Part shown: positions 35,601 through 47,985 of the stretch, in pieces
Layout: every line of letters begins with the position of its first letter
Numbering within the stretch: the first letter of the stretch is position 1
NCBI GenBank assembly: GCA_009746045.1
Contig: RPFO01000348.1
Location: 1,372,301-1,436,300, forward strand
Length of the DNA stretch: 64,000 bases
Reading direction: 5' to 3'
Source: Mesostigma viride
Taxonomy: Eukaryota; Streptophyta; Mesostigmatophyceae; Mesostigmatales; Mesostigmataceae
Made by a program: the position numbers and the translations under genes
Notes under the pieces: model-generated
Seen by the model: only the letters and a program-made list of their open reading frames with translations
Told to the model about the DNA's origin: nothing
Databases searched by the model: none

Positions 35601-38600
35601 ACATGCTGGCACAAAAAAGCTAGTCTGAACTAAAAACTCTAGTTCAGTTATCTAGCTCTAGTTGTTTAGTTCTAGGGCTTCCTAAGCGGAGCGGCTCCCA
35701 TCATTGGCACCCATGCGTGATGCCGTGCTCCGGGGCCAACGAAATCCATGAGTGTAATAATGTCCACAAACGGGTCACTGGCTGCGCCAGCCCCCATTGA
35801 AGAACTCCATTCCTCGAATCATTTCTGCTGGCAGCGGATACCCTCGGAAGCGCGAGGCACGGAATGGCAAGATCGAAGTGCAGTAAGAATTTGGCACGCG
35901 AGGCACGCGAGGCACGCGAGGCACGCGAGGCACGCGAGGCAGCGAAAGCAGCAGCCACAGGGCGCCGCGACGGCAATCATACGACCGCTGGTGCAAACAA
36001 GGAGGCCATGCGGTGCACTGGCGAGATCGGATTCTCGATTCCTTTTTTTCTCCCCAACTGGGCATGAAATGAACGCATGGACCCATCCCTGCAACTTTCC
36101 CCGCTACCATGTCCCCAGGATAGCGTCTCCCCTGTAGGTGACAGTTCTCCCCAGCAGCCATGCGTGGCCTCCTCGATTGTGCCAGCGGTCACTCTGGCCA
36201 CCGCAGTGAACCCTGGGCGCTACTGCCGCCCGTACCATACCAGCACCGCCCCTTGGCGCCCCTCCCTTCCGAAGGCAACCTCTGTGCGATAGACATGTTG
36301 GTTCAGGTGGATCACCTTGAAGTCGCATCACAGCGGCTGTTCATCATGAGGACATCAAGCGCTCTCCCATGACAGCAGCGACAGTGTTCCAAACTTGCAT
36401 ACATGGAGTCGTGCCAGCTGTCACTTTGCACCCACTCGCTGAGCTGGCAGGACCTCTGTCTCGACTCCCTTTGCGAGATGAGGGCCCGGACTCGGATCCT
36501 CCTTAAAGAAAGAGAACTAAAGCTTACGAGGAAGAAAGAGAAAACAGGAAGCCAACGCCTGCAATTTTATCACGGTGTGAAAGTGATATCTATTTTTAAT
36601 GCTTTCATCTGCCCTTCAGAGGTGACCAGCAGGTCATTGAGTGTGAGGTCCTGTATCACGCACAGCAGGCCCGCATCAGGCTTAGAATTCAATAGTTTGT
36701 TTTATGTTTGATTTGATTCTTTCACCTGCCCCTTGAAGTTGACCACCAGGTAGTCCTGTGTGAGGTCCTGTATCGCACACAGCAGCTCCTCGTGGGAAAG
36801 CACCCAGGGCTCTTTAATGCTGATGCCGTACACCTGGGGTTGGGACCAGGCAGCCGTAGCCATGGGAGAAGATCATCAACAACAAAAGGGAGGAGATGAT
36901 TCACGACAAAAGGGCGAGAGTATTCACACCAATAGGGAGAGAGTACTCACAACAATAGGGAGAGAGCATTCACACCAATAGGGGAAGAGTACTCACAACA
37001 ATAGGGAGAGAGTACTCACAACAATAGGGCGAGAGTATTCACAACAAAAGGGAGAGAGCATTCACACCAATAGGGAGAGAGTACTCACAACAAAAGGGAG
37101 AGAGAATTCACAACAAAAAGGAAAGTATCCACGTAAGGGACTAGGGGCCTTTGGGAGCTGGCACCAAAGGGGTTGCTTTCCGTTCTTGGTGTAAGGATCA
37201 CATCAGGATACTTTTGATACGGATGTTGTGGAAGCGCAGGGAGCGCAGGGAATACTAGGGATGGGACGCGCGAGGAGCGTCCAGCGACAGAGATGTCTAT
37301 TAACAATGGGCTTCAATGTAGTGCATCAGGCTAGAGATCCCGGGTTCAAAAACTAGGGGCACTACTTCCGTGGCCCCTACAAACAATGTCTATCAAGAGC
37401 CCACATGAGCATGGCAAAAGGCAAGTGCTCCACACACTGCGCTACACAGAACAGAATGAATATATAACAGACCGGACCCTCCTTAAGCCTGGCATCATGC
37501 AACCTGTAGTGCTTCTGCCTTAATTTGTGCAGGACACTCTCACAATAACCAACTGGCGTCACCCGTTACCTCCTTATGGCGCCCTTGGTTACTGCAGACG
37601 CACCACGTATATCCAGTGTGCGGGATCATCCGAGGCCCCCGAACCATGGAGTCGACATGGAATTTCACAAACTCCTGCAATATCTACACATTAACAATGC
37701 CGATACCAGCTTGGAGCTTCAATCATTTAACACTCTAGTAACAACTAGACAGCAATTAAACCTGGCAATGTCTGCGATCGAACGGCTGAAAAAGCGCATG
37801 TAAGGCCAGCGGTAGCAAGACACTCCAAAAGAGACCTCGTGTCACGCACGTCAATTCCGTAGTTTGCGTTCGGCAGCACCGTGGCACCCAGGGATCTGAG
37901 CAGGGCCACCCTGGCGTCCCTCAGGGATGCGTCGTACGCCTGCGGGGAGACATTGTTGTCACGCAGGATCGCAGGCATAGAGAAAGCGGGCGGCCCAAGG
38001 GTGGACTTGAGGACGGTTGCAAACGGATCGCGGGCATCGATGGCACGCACACACAAGTGTGGCAGGGAGTCCTGAGCCACCAGTGAATGTCACTACTCGA
38101 GGCATTGAGGGGAGAAGCGCCATCAGCGGGTTCGGAAATATTCCAAGTGCATGGCATAAACAATCAGCCGACCTGCTCCATGTCAGCAGAAAGGCATAGG
38201 AAGGAACAAGGCGTATGTAGGGGAGCCAGGGAAGGGGATGGGTTTCCTGGGAAAGGAATGGAGGGATGTCTGACCGTGCCGAGGTGGGAACTGGAATTAC
38301 AGGATCGAGGAATAGATAGGAATGCACAGCCACGGTGACACTGTCGACACCGGAACAAAACAAAAGCGTACCAATGTCTGGGTATTTCCGCCTATTCACC
38401 GAGCCAAATCCCTGGAGAAACGTCAGGGAATAACCTCCACAGTACTAGCTGCGAAAATGAGCATTGTGAGCAGATTCTCAAGTCCCACAAGGAAATGAAA
38501 GCCGGTTTGGTGAGGGAACTATGATAAGCCGCAAACCAGGCGCCCATGACTGCGATCCAGCGTGGCGACTTGAAAGATGGAAATTCATTCAAAAATCTAT

Positions 38601-39232
38601 CGGGGCAGGCCAGCTGACAGACCAGAAATGAGAAGAGGAAGCACTCACTGATGACTAACCATTACTTGTGACAGTGCTTGCACTCATATGGTAAACTGAC
38701 CATAAGCCCTCCCAGCACCCAGTCCCTGCATCCAAGGCTTGCGTGCAGGCCGGGTAACCATGAGAAAACTGACGATGGGCAATGCGTCAAACAGAAATGG
38801 AGTCGTAGCCCAAACAGTACTCACTGGGCAAGCTGGATGCGCCTTTTCTGTAGGGCCGGACAGACGGCAGGTCCCATGAGCTTTGCAAAACATGCCGCAC
38901 TGTCGTCGCTTCTCCTCGTTCTCCGGCGCATCAATGTCACTGCAATCCTGGCACAATGGCCGAAAATTGCCTATCCAGCATTTTTCCTGGCATGCGGGGC
39001 TCAATTGCTCGCTCAGCCACGCCCGGAAATGGCCATGCACTACGCGCACCGTGGCAGGGGTGGCGATACATTGCGCAGGGTCGCACGACCCCAATGCTGC
39101 AATGGTTTGTTGGTACCGCAGGGCAAACGGACCGATAACAGCACGACAAACCAAAAGGCCTATTCCAAGCAGTAGCAGTGTGCTGGACCGAAAGCAGCCT
39201 GCCCGCAGTTGGCGAACACTAGGCGAAGCCAT
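32603..39232 (-). CDS. Membrane-anchored TauD/TfdA-type 2OG-Fe(II) oxygenase
   Basis: Proposed exons (minus): 39232-38825, 38613-38446 (tentative), 38071-37850, 36833-36726, 35524-35380, 34485-34435, 33628-33532, 32984-32603. Together they give 526 codons with consistent phase. Exon 1 starts with a hydrophobic anchor (SSTLLLLGIGLLVCRAVIG), then a Cys-rich segment, suggesting a secretory-pathway type II protein. Exon 4 carries the typical TauD N-terminal motif ending in VVNFKGQ. Exon 5 ends in ISNHPLLGVSNVPAE. The 51-nt exon 6 has the iron-binding HxD (GWHMDG), and exon 7 has the P-x-GAT loop. Exon 8 has a GDFAYVDNLALMH motif giving the distal His, plus LRVVRK giving the 2OG-binding Arg. All metal and cosubstrate ligands of the family are thus present. 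The substrate cannot be told from sequence. The exon 2 donor (GTACTG) is weak; the rest is well supported by phase matching. Confidence -1.
35888..35945 (+). repeat. 10-bp GGCACGCGAG tandem
   Basis: Five pure copies in the oxygenase intron between exons 4 and 5. Confidence -1.
36608..36685 (-). repeat. Copy of oxygenase exon 4 3' end inside its intron
   Basis: About 75 bp similar to exon 4 (36726-36800). The central GTGAGGTCCTGTATC is identical. The donor GT is mutated to AT in the copy. Confidence -1.
36880..37125 (+). repeat. ACAATAGGGAGAGAGTACTC minisatellite
   Basis: About nine 24-25-bp units in the oxygenase intron between exons 3 and 4. Confidence -1.
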
Positions 39233-40398
39233 CGGGCCTGCTCTTAAGATGAAGCTAATTACGGGCCTACGCACGCGTATACGGCGTCCATGACAATATT
39301 AAGGTGTGAATTGATAACCAAACCAACTGCTGTGACCTGCATGGGGAGCCCATGATACTCCGAATAGGGTCAGTTTTGTTCAGTTCACAGGTCCCACGGT
39401 AAGTTAGACGGCGTGGGACTTAATAATTAACTCACCGATCGACTGACTTGTTATTAATTAGATACGTGATTACGCTCGGCCAATGCGCGGCATGAGAAAC
39501 GAAGACTGGGGGCGAAGCTCGGGACTTCGCCCGGCCGGCCGATATCCATGTGCAAAATGTAAGACATCGGGTGCTTACTGGGCGACTACCTACACGTACA
39601 ACGGTAAGTCAAGGACTTCGCCCGCCCGCAATTCTACCCATGATTCATGAATTCGCCAGTATCCTTCCAAAATGCCGCCAACGACCCCTTTTAATTCATG
39701 GCCGACGTTGAGAATAGATGGAACGACGTCAGGAAAAGAACGTGTCTTGACAAACCTACTTGCTGCACCACGTGTGGCGCCGTCATGCCTGCCAATGCCT
39801 GCCAAGGATTAATTACAATATGTAATTGATGGCAAGGTTACATTGATCATGAGTTCATGAGTTCATCTCATGACACTCATCATGATCAGCAAACTTGTCA
39901 CTTGTCAGGCCTCCGATGACGCTCCGAGGTCCGACAACAGCCGACAACAGCTGCTGCCCGGCCGGCCGGCGGCCGGGCCTAGCTCCGGCGACATTATTTA
40001 CAGAAGGGGCGAAGAGCTCCCCGAACCGACTTCAAGTCTTTTTACAACTGTCAGTTGGCACCTCCCGGCTCCCGTAAGCTTCACTGACTGACACGTAAAA
40101 TGACCATGGACTGGCATGGACGCAGTCACGTCACGAACGTGGACAAACGTGGAATGAACTTTGTGATGAACTGCTGAATGCACTCCAATGATATCCCCAC
40201 AAATCCATCCCTACAAGGCGATACCAAGTTTCCAACATGCACCGTAAAACTACGCAATGCAGCCTTTTACGATGCCTGAAATTCGTAGAAACGTGTAAAA
40301 TTACCTACCCGCTGTACTGACACGGAAACCTGAATTGCGGCATACCAGGCGTAAATAATTCACCTTATCTTCGGCGAAGCGGCGAAAGTTGGCAGTAC
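39233..40398. promoter_or_regulatory. Divergent promoter region, oxygenase and sulfotransferase
   Basis: 1.17 kb between two divergent start codons. It contains GCCGGCCGGC palindromes at 39530-39543 and 39958-39975, and repeated TTCATGAGTTCATCTCATGA near 39851. No gene seen. Confidence -1.
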
Positions 40399-43300
40399 AT
40401 GCGCACCTGTGCGCCAAAGAGTCCTATCCTTGCTCTGGTATTATTGGGGACAGTTCTTTTTAGCTTCATCTGTGTACTTGAACACACTGGAAGTAGAGTA
40501 CGTAGCCAGTCGGGGGCAACGTATGCAAAGTCTCGGCTATGGAATGGCCTGCGCGAAATCCAGACCACCAGCCTTGGATTCCGCAGCAATGGATCCAATC
40601 CCATGTATACCAGCATTGCCTTCATCAAGACGCATCGGACTGGCAGCTCAACCCTCGGAGGCATATTTTTCAGATTCGCCAATTCGAAGGGCTTGAGGGT
40701 ACGGCCTCTGTGTCTAAACGCTGCTTGGTACTGATTCGATCAATATCTCCTCCTCCTCCTCCTCCTCCTCCTCCTCCTCCTCCTCCTCCTCCTCCTCCTC
40801 CTCCTCCTCCTCCTCCTCCTCCTCCTCCTCCTCCTCCTCCTCCTCCTCCTCCTCCTCCTCCTCCTCCTCCTCCTCCTCCTCCTCCTCCTCCTCCTCCTCC
40901 TCCTCCTCCTCCTCCTCCTCCTCCTCCTCCTCCTCCTCCTCCTCCTCCTCCTCCTCCTCCTCCTCCTCCTCCTCCTCCTCCTCCTCCTCCTCCTCCTCCT
41001 CCTCCTCCTCCTCCTCCTCCTCCTCCTCCTCCTCCTCCTCCTCCTCCTCCTCCTCCTCCTCCTCCTCCTCCTCCTCCTCCTCCTCCCCTCCTCCTCCCTC
41101 CTCCTCCTCCTCCTCCTCCTCCTCCTCCTCCTCCTCCTCCTCCTCCTCCTCCTCCTCCTCCTCCTCCTCCTCCTCCTCCTCCTCCTCCTCCTCCTCCTCC
41201 TCCTCCTCCTCCTCCTCCTCCTCCTCCTCCTCCTCCTCCTCCTCCTCCTCCTCCTCCTCCTCCTCCTCCTCCTCCTCCTCCTCCTCTTCCTCCTCCCCCT
41301 TCTCCTCCTCCTCCTCCTCCCCCTTCTCCTCCTCCTCCTCCTCCTCCTCGGCCTTGGCCCTGGCCTTCTCCTTCTCCTTCCTCTGCTGCTGCTGATTATT
41401 ATCTTATTATTGTTCTTATTATCATTGACCACTAGGGGGGGCGCACATTGGTCCTGCCACCGCTGTCTGATGGAAAGGTTTGCTCGCGGTTGAAGCTGAC
41501 CATTTGAATGAATGAATATTTTGCTTGCACTTTCTGCATTCCAGGGACACACGCGCCTTTTGCTTGCACCTGATTAGATAAGCGATGCCAGCCTGAGGGT
41601 GCCCCCTCCACTCGATGTCGGCAGCACATAATGCATGGCAGCCTTCCCAGCCAAACCTGCTGGCCCTGCAGAGGCCTGTTGCAGCCGCGGACCATGCCAC
41701 ACCCAGCTCACGCGGTGACTGCGTTGTTCAGTGAATCTTTTGACTAGTGCTGCATGGCCTGGCTTTCACTCTCTGGCTTTCCCTGCTGCCAAACACCCCC
41801 CTGCCTCGCATTTACGTACACTCCCAATGTGAGGCATGACTAATGAAATGCAACATGGCCTTAACCAGAACATTTGTTCTCTAAACCCCACGCATCTAGT
41901 GCCAACCTTCAGCGCTCCTCTTCTCATGGGGTTGCTGGTTTCTCTTCATGCCCATGCCCTCTTTACAACGCTCTGTTCTGTGTGTGCCCTACCGATTTCT
42001 ATCCTGATTTGCACCCTTTACCGTCTCTCCGCGCGGAGGCAGCCGTCCACCTGGCCCTCTTCACACTCCCTGGCAAAACCAGCCTGGTGTTGGCCACTGC
42101 TGACTCTCCTCTCCTCTCCTCTCCTGATGACCCCCCTCCCCTCCCCTCTCCTCCCCTCTCCCATCCCATCCCGATCCTGGCACCCCATCTGTTCTTATCC
42201 TGATCGACGCATTCCTGTCTGTTCTTATCCTGACCTAGGCATTCCTAGCTATTCTTATCCTATCGGTCGCTGTCCCATTCCACGCGCCCCATCCCATTCG
42301 TTACCCCCGTAACCCCTTCTTCCTATGTATTCTCTACCCTTTCCATTCCCATCCCACCCTCTTGGCCTCTACATGGTCCCGCCAGGTGTTCAGCAGCCCC
42401 GACCACATCCTCCGCATCCCCCAGCACATCGTCCAGGGCCCCATGAGCACCCACTTCTCCCTGGTGCTGCAACACTTCAGCCAGCGGGGGCGCTTCGGCG
42501 GCGACATCCGCCACGTGTTTGCTTACTTCCGTCACCTGCTGCAGGACGATGGGTCTATCGCATTCGTGACCATCCTTCGGGAGCCCGTGGCCCACTTGCT
42601 GTCCTACCTCCGGTACTACGTGGCGCCTGACCTGGTCCCACCCGCACACGCCAACACGACGACGCACCAGACCACGGTGCCCTACGGTGACCACCGTGTC
42701 CAGCCGACAATTACTACCAACGGCCACACAGCTGCCAGTGGGAAATCCATCCAGACGAGAGGAAGGGTGGAGCTGGACGGAACTCTCCAGCTGGAAGGAG
42801 ATGCGGTTGTGCCGGTTGAGCATGTTGCTCCCTCCTCATGGCAGGGTAACGGCCCGCTGGACGCTCTGCCTCTACTTGGCAAGGGAAACCTTGACAAAAC
42901 GGGGGCGGATTTCGCTTCTCCTCCTCCCCAGAGCGCCAGTGCCGCACTGGAGCAGCTCCTGGCCTCCCTGGTGGAGGACGGCAGTATCGCTGAGGTGGCG
43001 AACCCGCTGGCCGCCGAGTTTGGGTTGTATTCGGAGGAGGATGTTCGGCGCTTTGTGGCCGAGTTTGTGTTTGCGGGGGAGGGTCTGCCGCTGCCGTCCC
43101 CGTGGTTCTTCTTTGCGGTTACAGAACACTTTGACGAGAGCCTGGTGTGTTATTAGTAAAGATTTTCGTAAGCTGTTCAAGTTCCCAGTGCCTTGCTTGC
43201 TGTTTTCTGTCGATCACGTTCGTTACGTTGCCTGTGCCTACATTGGTGTTTTCCTTTTGGTATATAGCAGTCTGTTCGCTGGATATCCCTGGTGGGTGTA

Positions 43301-44381
43301 TATCTGGGTTCAGCGCTCAGGGTTCAGGGCTTGGGCTAGATTGCAGAAATCAAGTGTCAGAGTTCAGGGTTTGGGGTCTAGATGTTGTTCAAATCCTAGA
43401 TTTCTATGTTTGCCTGCTCGACGATGTTTTTTGAAATACACCTTGTTTTAAAGCATTCAACGATGGTGTCACTACTCACACAGTTATGTCGTTACTCCAA
43501 TGCTGATGTGACTATCTGTATGCTGATGTCACCACTCCTGCCCACAGGTGCTGCTGCGCTGGCGTCTCAACTGGGATCTCTGGGACCTCGCCCACGTTCC
43601 CCTCCACGACACGCACACGCCTCAAGGCTCGGTCCGCTACGACGGCAAACCCGTCAACAGCCAGCTGCCTCACGACGCGTCTCAGCTCAGCCCGGCCGCG
43701 CGGCGCGCTCTCTATGACCTCACACGCCTGGACCGCACACTGTACAACGCGGCCCTGCGGCGGCTCGACGCCCAGATGTCCCTGTTGGGGCGCGACCAGG
43801 GTGTGGGGCCGGGCGCGCGGCTGGTGGGGCCACGGGCGCCGTTACCGCTGCGGAGGGAGGTGGAAGCATTGGGAAAGATGCGGCACGTGTTGGAGGAGTT
43901 GTGTGTCACCCCACGTCCTCCTCCACATGCCACAGGCGTTGCGGTGACGGCCGTCAACAATCATGTGGCTAGACCGGAGCGCACTCAGGAGCCAAATGAG
44001 GAGTCGAGAGAGTGGAGAGAGCAGCCCAGGCTGAAGTTCAAACCGGAGTCGAGAGAAGAGATGAGGCAAGATACTAGACAGGGAGCGGCGGGCGGGAGCG
44101 CAGCATCCAGGCGGCATAGGAAGGGGGGCACTGGCATCAGGAGCAGGTTATCAAAATCACGGTACATAAAGGGGGATGCCCCAGTAAAGGATGGGAAGGC
44201 AAGGAAAGAAGAAGGCATGGAGGCGGGCGTGGACGGTTTTTGCAGCAAGTATCTGTGCGTTGAGGGCCATGGGGCAGAGACGCGCCGTGCAGGGTGTGAC
44301 TTTTTCGAGGAGCATGTGGACCGCTCCCTGAGGGCTCTCGATCAGCGCCCGTTTAGCACCCCGACCAGGCGACGCATCTAG
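40399..44381 (+). CDS. Galactose 3-O-sulfotransferase-like Golgi enzyme
   Basis: Three exons: 40399-40698, 42386-43144 and 43548-44381 (630 aa), joined in phase 0 by GTACGG/CAG and GTGTGT/ACAG borders. Residues 8-27 form a signal anchor (type II Golgi topology). KTHRTGSST at 77-85 matches the 5'-phosphosulfate-binding loop, and TILREPVAHLLSYLRYY near 162-178 matches the 3'-phosphate-binding motif. TEHFDESL at the exon 2 end joined to VLLRWRLNWDLWDLAH in exon 3 reproduces a hallmark of the Gal-3-O-sulfotransferase family (Pfam Gal-3-0_sulfotr). Such enzymes move sulfate from PAPS to galactose on glycolipids or glycans. The protein is longer than animal members because of a low-complexity insert near residues 185-310 and a basic C-terminal extension (from about 480). 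Intron 1 holds a roughly 600-bp CTC array. Family assignment is firm; the acceptor sugar is unknown. Confidence -1.
40747..41352 (+). repeat. (CTC)n array of about 600 bp in sulfotransferase intron 1
   Basis: About 200 near-perfect triplets with two CCCTCC interruptions near 41085. The minus strand is GAG, strongly purine-biased. The long Pro and Arg open frames here are artefacts of the triplet period. Confidence -1.
42110..42310 (+). repeat. CTCTCCTCTCCT and CTATTCTTATCCTGA repeats
   Basis: Pyrimidine-rich short repeats upstream of the exon 2 acceptor of the sulfotransferase gene. They may act as an extended polypyrimidine tract. Confidence -1.
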
Positions 44382-44658
44382 GGCTCCATCTGCCTTTGCT
44401 GCGAGTGCGGTGCGCTCTCAGTAGTTCAGGGCATAGAAGTAAACCAGCCAGACCATGTGTAAGGTAGGCTTTGTGTATACTGCACATGTTTGCATTCTAA
44501 GTTCTATACACTGGAAGCATCTAGGTCGGCACGTTACCTGCAGTGGAGATCATGCACAGGGGGCACCTGAGCTGTCTTGCTGCCTTGCAGCTGCAGCGTA
44601 CGGCAATGTACCTATAGAAGAGGCTCCAAGCTGTCACCGGGACATTTTTTCAAATTAA

Positions 44659-44825
44659 TTCATTCATTCATTCGTTCGTTCATTCATTCATTCATTCATT
44701 CATTCATTCATTCATTCATTCATTCATTCATTCATTCATTCATTCATTCATTCATTCATTCATTCATTCATTCATTCATTCATTCATTCATTCATTCATT
44801 CATTCATGCACTCATCCATCCATCC
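44659..44825 (+). repeat. (ATTC)n array
   Basis: About 38 units, changing to ATCC at the 3' end. No gene here. Confidence -1.
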
Positions 44826-44969
44826 ATCCATCCACTATATTCAAAATCCGCTAATCAATAATCAACTAATTCACTCAATCCTTTATCAAGAAGACAACCA
44901 ACCCTCTATCACTAGCTAGCTGGCTTATAAGCCTGATTTACAGCACCTTTGAATACATGGAGGATCGAC

Positions 44970-45240
44970 AAGCTGCTGTTTCTCAAGCGCCGCAAACGGC
45001 TCGTAGGGACCTCGATCCTACACGCTGGACGACGACTTGACCCTGGCACAGCAACAACATGGCGACGGGATCACGATGGCTGACCTATCTCCAGCTCGGC
45101 AGCTCCCGTCGATCCGGCATGCAGGCGGCAGGGAAGAAGCCGGTTTACTGGCGGGGGGGGGGGCATCTACGTCGACCACATGCAAGCCATGGCAGGCGAC
45201 CCCCGCCCCAGCAACCCCCGCCTAGTAGGGGACTGAATAG
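44970..45240 (+). pseudogene. LINE ORF1 C-terminal fragment
   Basis: Retains LDDDLTLAQQQ and YWRGG blocks of the ORF1 C-terminus in two frames, then ends at a stop near 45226. Confidence -1.
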
Positions 45241-45254
45241 GTCAGAAGTAGTGT

Positions 45255-45395
45255 AGCATAGTAATTAAACTCGTGCTCCCGTTGGGGAGTCACGGAGCAC
45301 CGGAGTGCTTTTAATCCCTGTATGTGCACAACAGGAAGAAAGGGCAGAGACCCCCTTTCTCCTTCATGCCAGAGGCATCCCACAGCTCCTCAGGC
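45255..45395 (-). mobile_element. ORF1-element 3' tail, antisense
   Basis: CTCGTGCTCCCGTTGGGGAG and the following GGAGTGCTTTTAATCCCTGT are the reverse complement of the tail at 49680-49785. Confidence -1.
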
Positions 45396-45399
45396 GCTT

Positions 45400-45795
45400 C
45401 GACATGCAGCCGGAGGAGACCCCAGACTCTCTTCTCGACGAGCTGAAGAAACAACTCCATGGCGTGCATGGAGCTGCCAGGTGCGACACTGCAGGGCGCC
45501 TACCGCCTGCCCCATCCACGGGCCAAGGCTGGCCCCCCTCCAGTGGTCCTCACCTTCAGCGACGTACATCACAGCCCGAGTTCGGTTCCGGTCTCTCGCC
45601 GCAAGAAGCTGGTGAACACCTCCTCAGTCGCTTGACGACGACCTGACGCCAGCCCAGCAGCAGCAATACCGCGATCAGTGGCCCGACTACATTCGCCACA
45701 AGACCAAACCCGAGAAGCCCCAAGTGTACTGGCGGGGCGGGGACCTTTATGTCAACAAGAAACTGTGGAAGCCCCCCCGGGCTTCCCCGGGATAG
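45400..45795 (+). pseudogene. LINE ORF1 RNA-binding part, frameshifted
   Basis: Frames spanning EETPDSLLDELKKQLHG, DDLTPAQQQQYRDQW and YWRGGDLYVNKKLWKPP match the C-terminal half of the copy at 47986-49381, with one deletion near 45480 and a shift near 45640. Confidence -1.
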
Positions 45796-46039
45796 AGCAC
45801 TCAAGCTAGTTGTCTAGATGGGGGCAATCGATTATGGGATAGCTTAGGCATTACACTGCACTTGAAACGATATTTGCACACAGTGTTATAGTACCTTCAA
45901 TTAGCTCTGGCACGTTGTGGTCATCAGCTTGCCCCTTAATTAGCCGACGTCTTGAGCCCACCTCACATTTGTAGCATAAGCTATGCGTCAGCCTACCTCT
46001 GGTGTTGCACTGGTTGTATTGCACCATGCACAGTGTTGC

Positions 46040-46200
46040 GCCCCGGCATGATGCACCATGCCGTGGAGCCGAGAGCGCTCTGTGGCCTGCCCACTTGCGG
46101 CAGAGAGAGAAGCTACTAAGTGCGCCCTCCCTCCTTCTCGCTGTGTAAATAGGGTTGAAGGTTCCTTTACTCTGTATTGGCACCCACGTGACGCAGTTAC
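46040..46200 (-). repeat. Dispersed repeat copy
   Basis: Partner of 25375-25540, ending in CACGTGACGCAGTTACGTGC. Confidence -1.
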
Positions 46201-46665
46201 GTGCTTATTAATTAATTAATTAATGCCACAGCAGCAATCGGACACGATAGACGATCCGGCAAGTTCTGTGGGTGCAATAAGACCCGAGTAAGCATATCAT
46301 AACAAGGAGCGTGGGCAAGCAAGCGAAGCATAGCCAGGACGTAGCATGGCTGGCTGTACGACAAGGGCTAAGCTAAGGCTATGGCTGGTTGTGTACCGTG
46401 CGGTAGCTACTAGAGGTGCACGTGACTAGGTATGGCACCTGGCACGGCAAGGCAAACATTCTAGGCATATGGCTGCCATGGCGGTAGCGACAACAAATGA
46501 TTCAAGCTAGGGCTATTAATTGTATAGCCCGCAGACGGCGTCCACAACTTGTGGTTGATCATCAGGTCCCCGCCCCGCCAGTACACCTTTATTGGGCTAG
46601 TGGGCCGGGTCCTGCTTGTGGCGGTATTCCGGCCACAGGTCGCGTCGATCGCTGCTGCTGATGAG
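46200..46665 (-). mobile_element. ORF1-element 3' end, antisense
   Basis: Minus frame at 46620-46530 reads the YWRGGDLMINHKLW terminus, followed by the same 3' UTR as 49382-49790. Bounded by TTAATTAATTAA at 46203-46214. Confidence -1.
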
Positions 46666-46919
46666 CGGGGATAGCATATTAGTAAGGCTCAGCTAACGTG
46701 GCCCACGTACGCCCACATATATGTATGCATGCCTACATGATCAGTGGGCTCCACACCAGAGGATGTATATTAGCATAATTTAGCCATGCTAGACGGAGCC
46801 CGCCACTCTCTGCTGCATGAGAGGCCAATGATGCCCTAGCCACCAGTTGCTTAGCCATGATGATCATGCATCTTCCACCCCCATGTCGATCAGGGGCCGA
46901 GACGTGGACTCTCACCGCG

Positions 46920-47300
46920 CCGGCCGCCTTGCTAGCAAGCTGGACGGCGCAGTCACCAACATGCTGCGGTCAATTTTCCGTGTAGGATACCGGCTGCTCA
47001 TGTCCGCAAGGAGGACTTGTACCTGAGTCGGCATCAGTAACTTATCACCAGCACCATCAAGCAGAGGCGCCTGCTGCTAGTAGGGCACTTATAGCTCGCA
47101 CAAACCAGGTAGACACCTCCCGTGGCCCCTCTGCACGGCTGCGCCCCGCCCAGCCGGGCAGGTACCTCCTCACGTGGGCCGGGCCCCACCAGGCCGGTTA
47201 TCTAGCTAGACGCCGCAAGGCCCGCACCTTCAAAGAACAGCTCGTATAGGACATGGGGGGCCTAGGCCTCTCCGACCTCCGTGATTTGGAAAAAGATGAT
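46920..47300 (+). pseudogene. Decayed LINE polymerase C-terminus
   Basis: Interrupted frames containing a TIKQRRLLLVGHL-like block, comparable with the QRRIAFVAHLAR block at 5700. Many stops. Weak but consistent with the LINE-rich surroundings. Confidence -1.
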
Positions 47301-47329
47301 GGACATTGAAGGCCAAGTGGGCCCATGTC

Positions 47330-47824
47330 ATAGAGGACAGCAACCCCCGGCCCCTGCAGTGGGGAAGCGGCACGTTAATTGCACACGTGGGCGGCATGCA
47401 CTAGACAAGACCCCTAGGGTCGCGGGCACCATAGTTATAGGACTGTATTGTGGGTAGCTTGTAGATAGCTTAGACCGGTAGGACTGCGTGTATACCCACC
47501 CATCCATCCATCCATCCATCCATCCATCCATCCATCCATCCATCCATCCATCCATCCATCCATCCATCCATCCATCCATCCATCCATCCATCCATCCATC
47601 CATCCATCCATCCATCCATCCATCCATCCATCCATCCATCCATCCATCCATCCATCCATCCATCCATCCATCCATCCATCCATCCATCCATCCATCCATC
47701 CATCCATCCATCCATCCATCCATCCATCCATCCATCCATCCATCCATCCATCCATCCATCCATCCATCCATCCATCCATCCATCCATCCATCCATCCATC
47801 CATCCATCCATCCATCCATCCATC
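47330..47824 (+). mobile_element. LINE-like 3' tail ending in (ATCC)n
   Basis: 47335-47497 matches 51385-51560 (CCCCTGCAGTGGGGA, GACCCCTAGGGTCGC, GATAGCTTAGACCGGTAGGA). It is followed by about 82 pure ATCC units. Confidence -1.
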
Positions 47825-47985
47825 GATATAGCGGTATGGCTGACGGCGGAGTTCAGATCTTTTGCGTCTGAGCCCCAAATTCGGTCAGACCACTTGCATT
47901 CGATGCGCCTTTCTAAGACGCACTTGCCAGTATAAACGGTTACGGCTGCCACGCAGTATAGACAAAGTTACGCACGTGACCAGCT

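Noticed and set aside
38684..38824. C-terminal extension of oxygenase exon 1 to 38684
   Set aside because: A GTGAGT donor follows codon 136 and composition changes beyond it.
40539..41552. Poly-Pro and poly-Arg frames
   Set aside because: CTC triplet array in the sulfotransferase intron.
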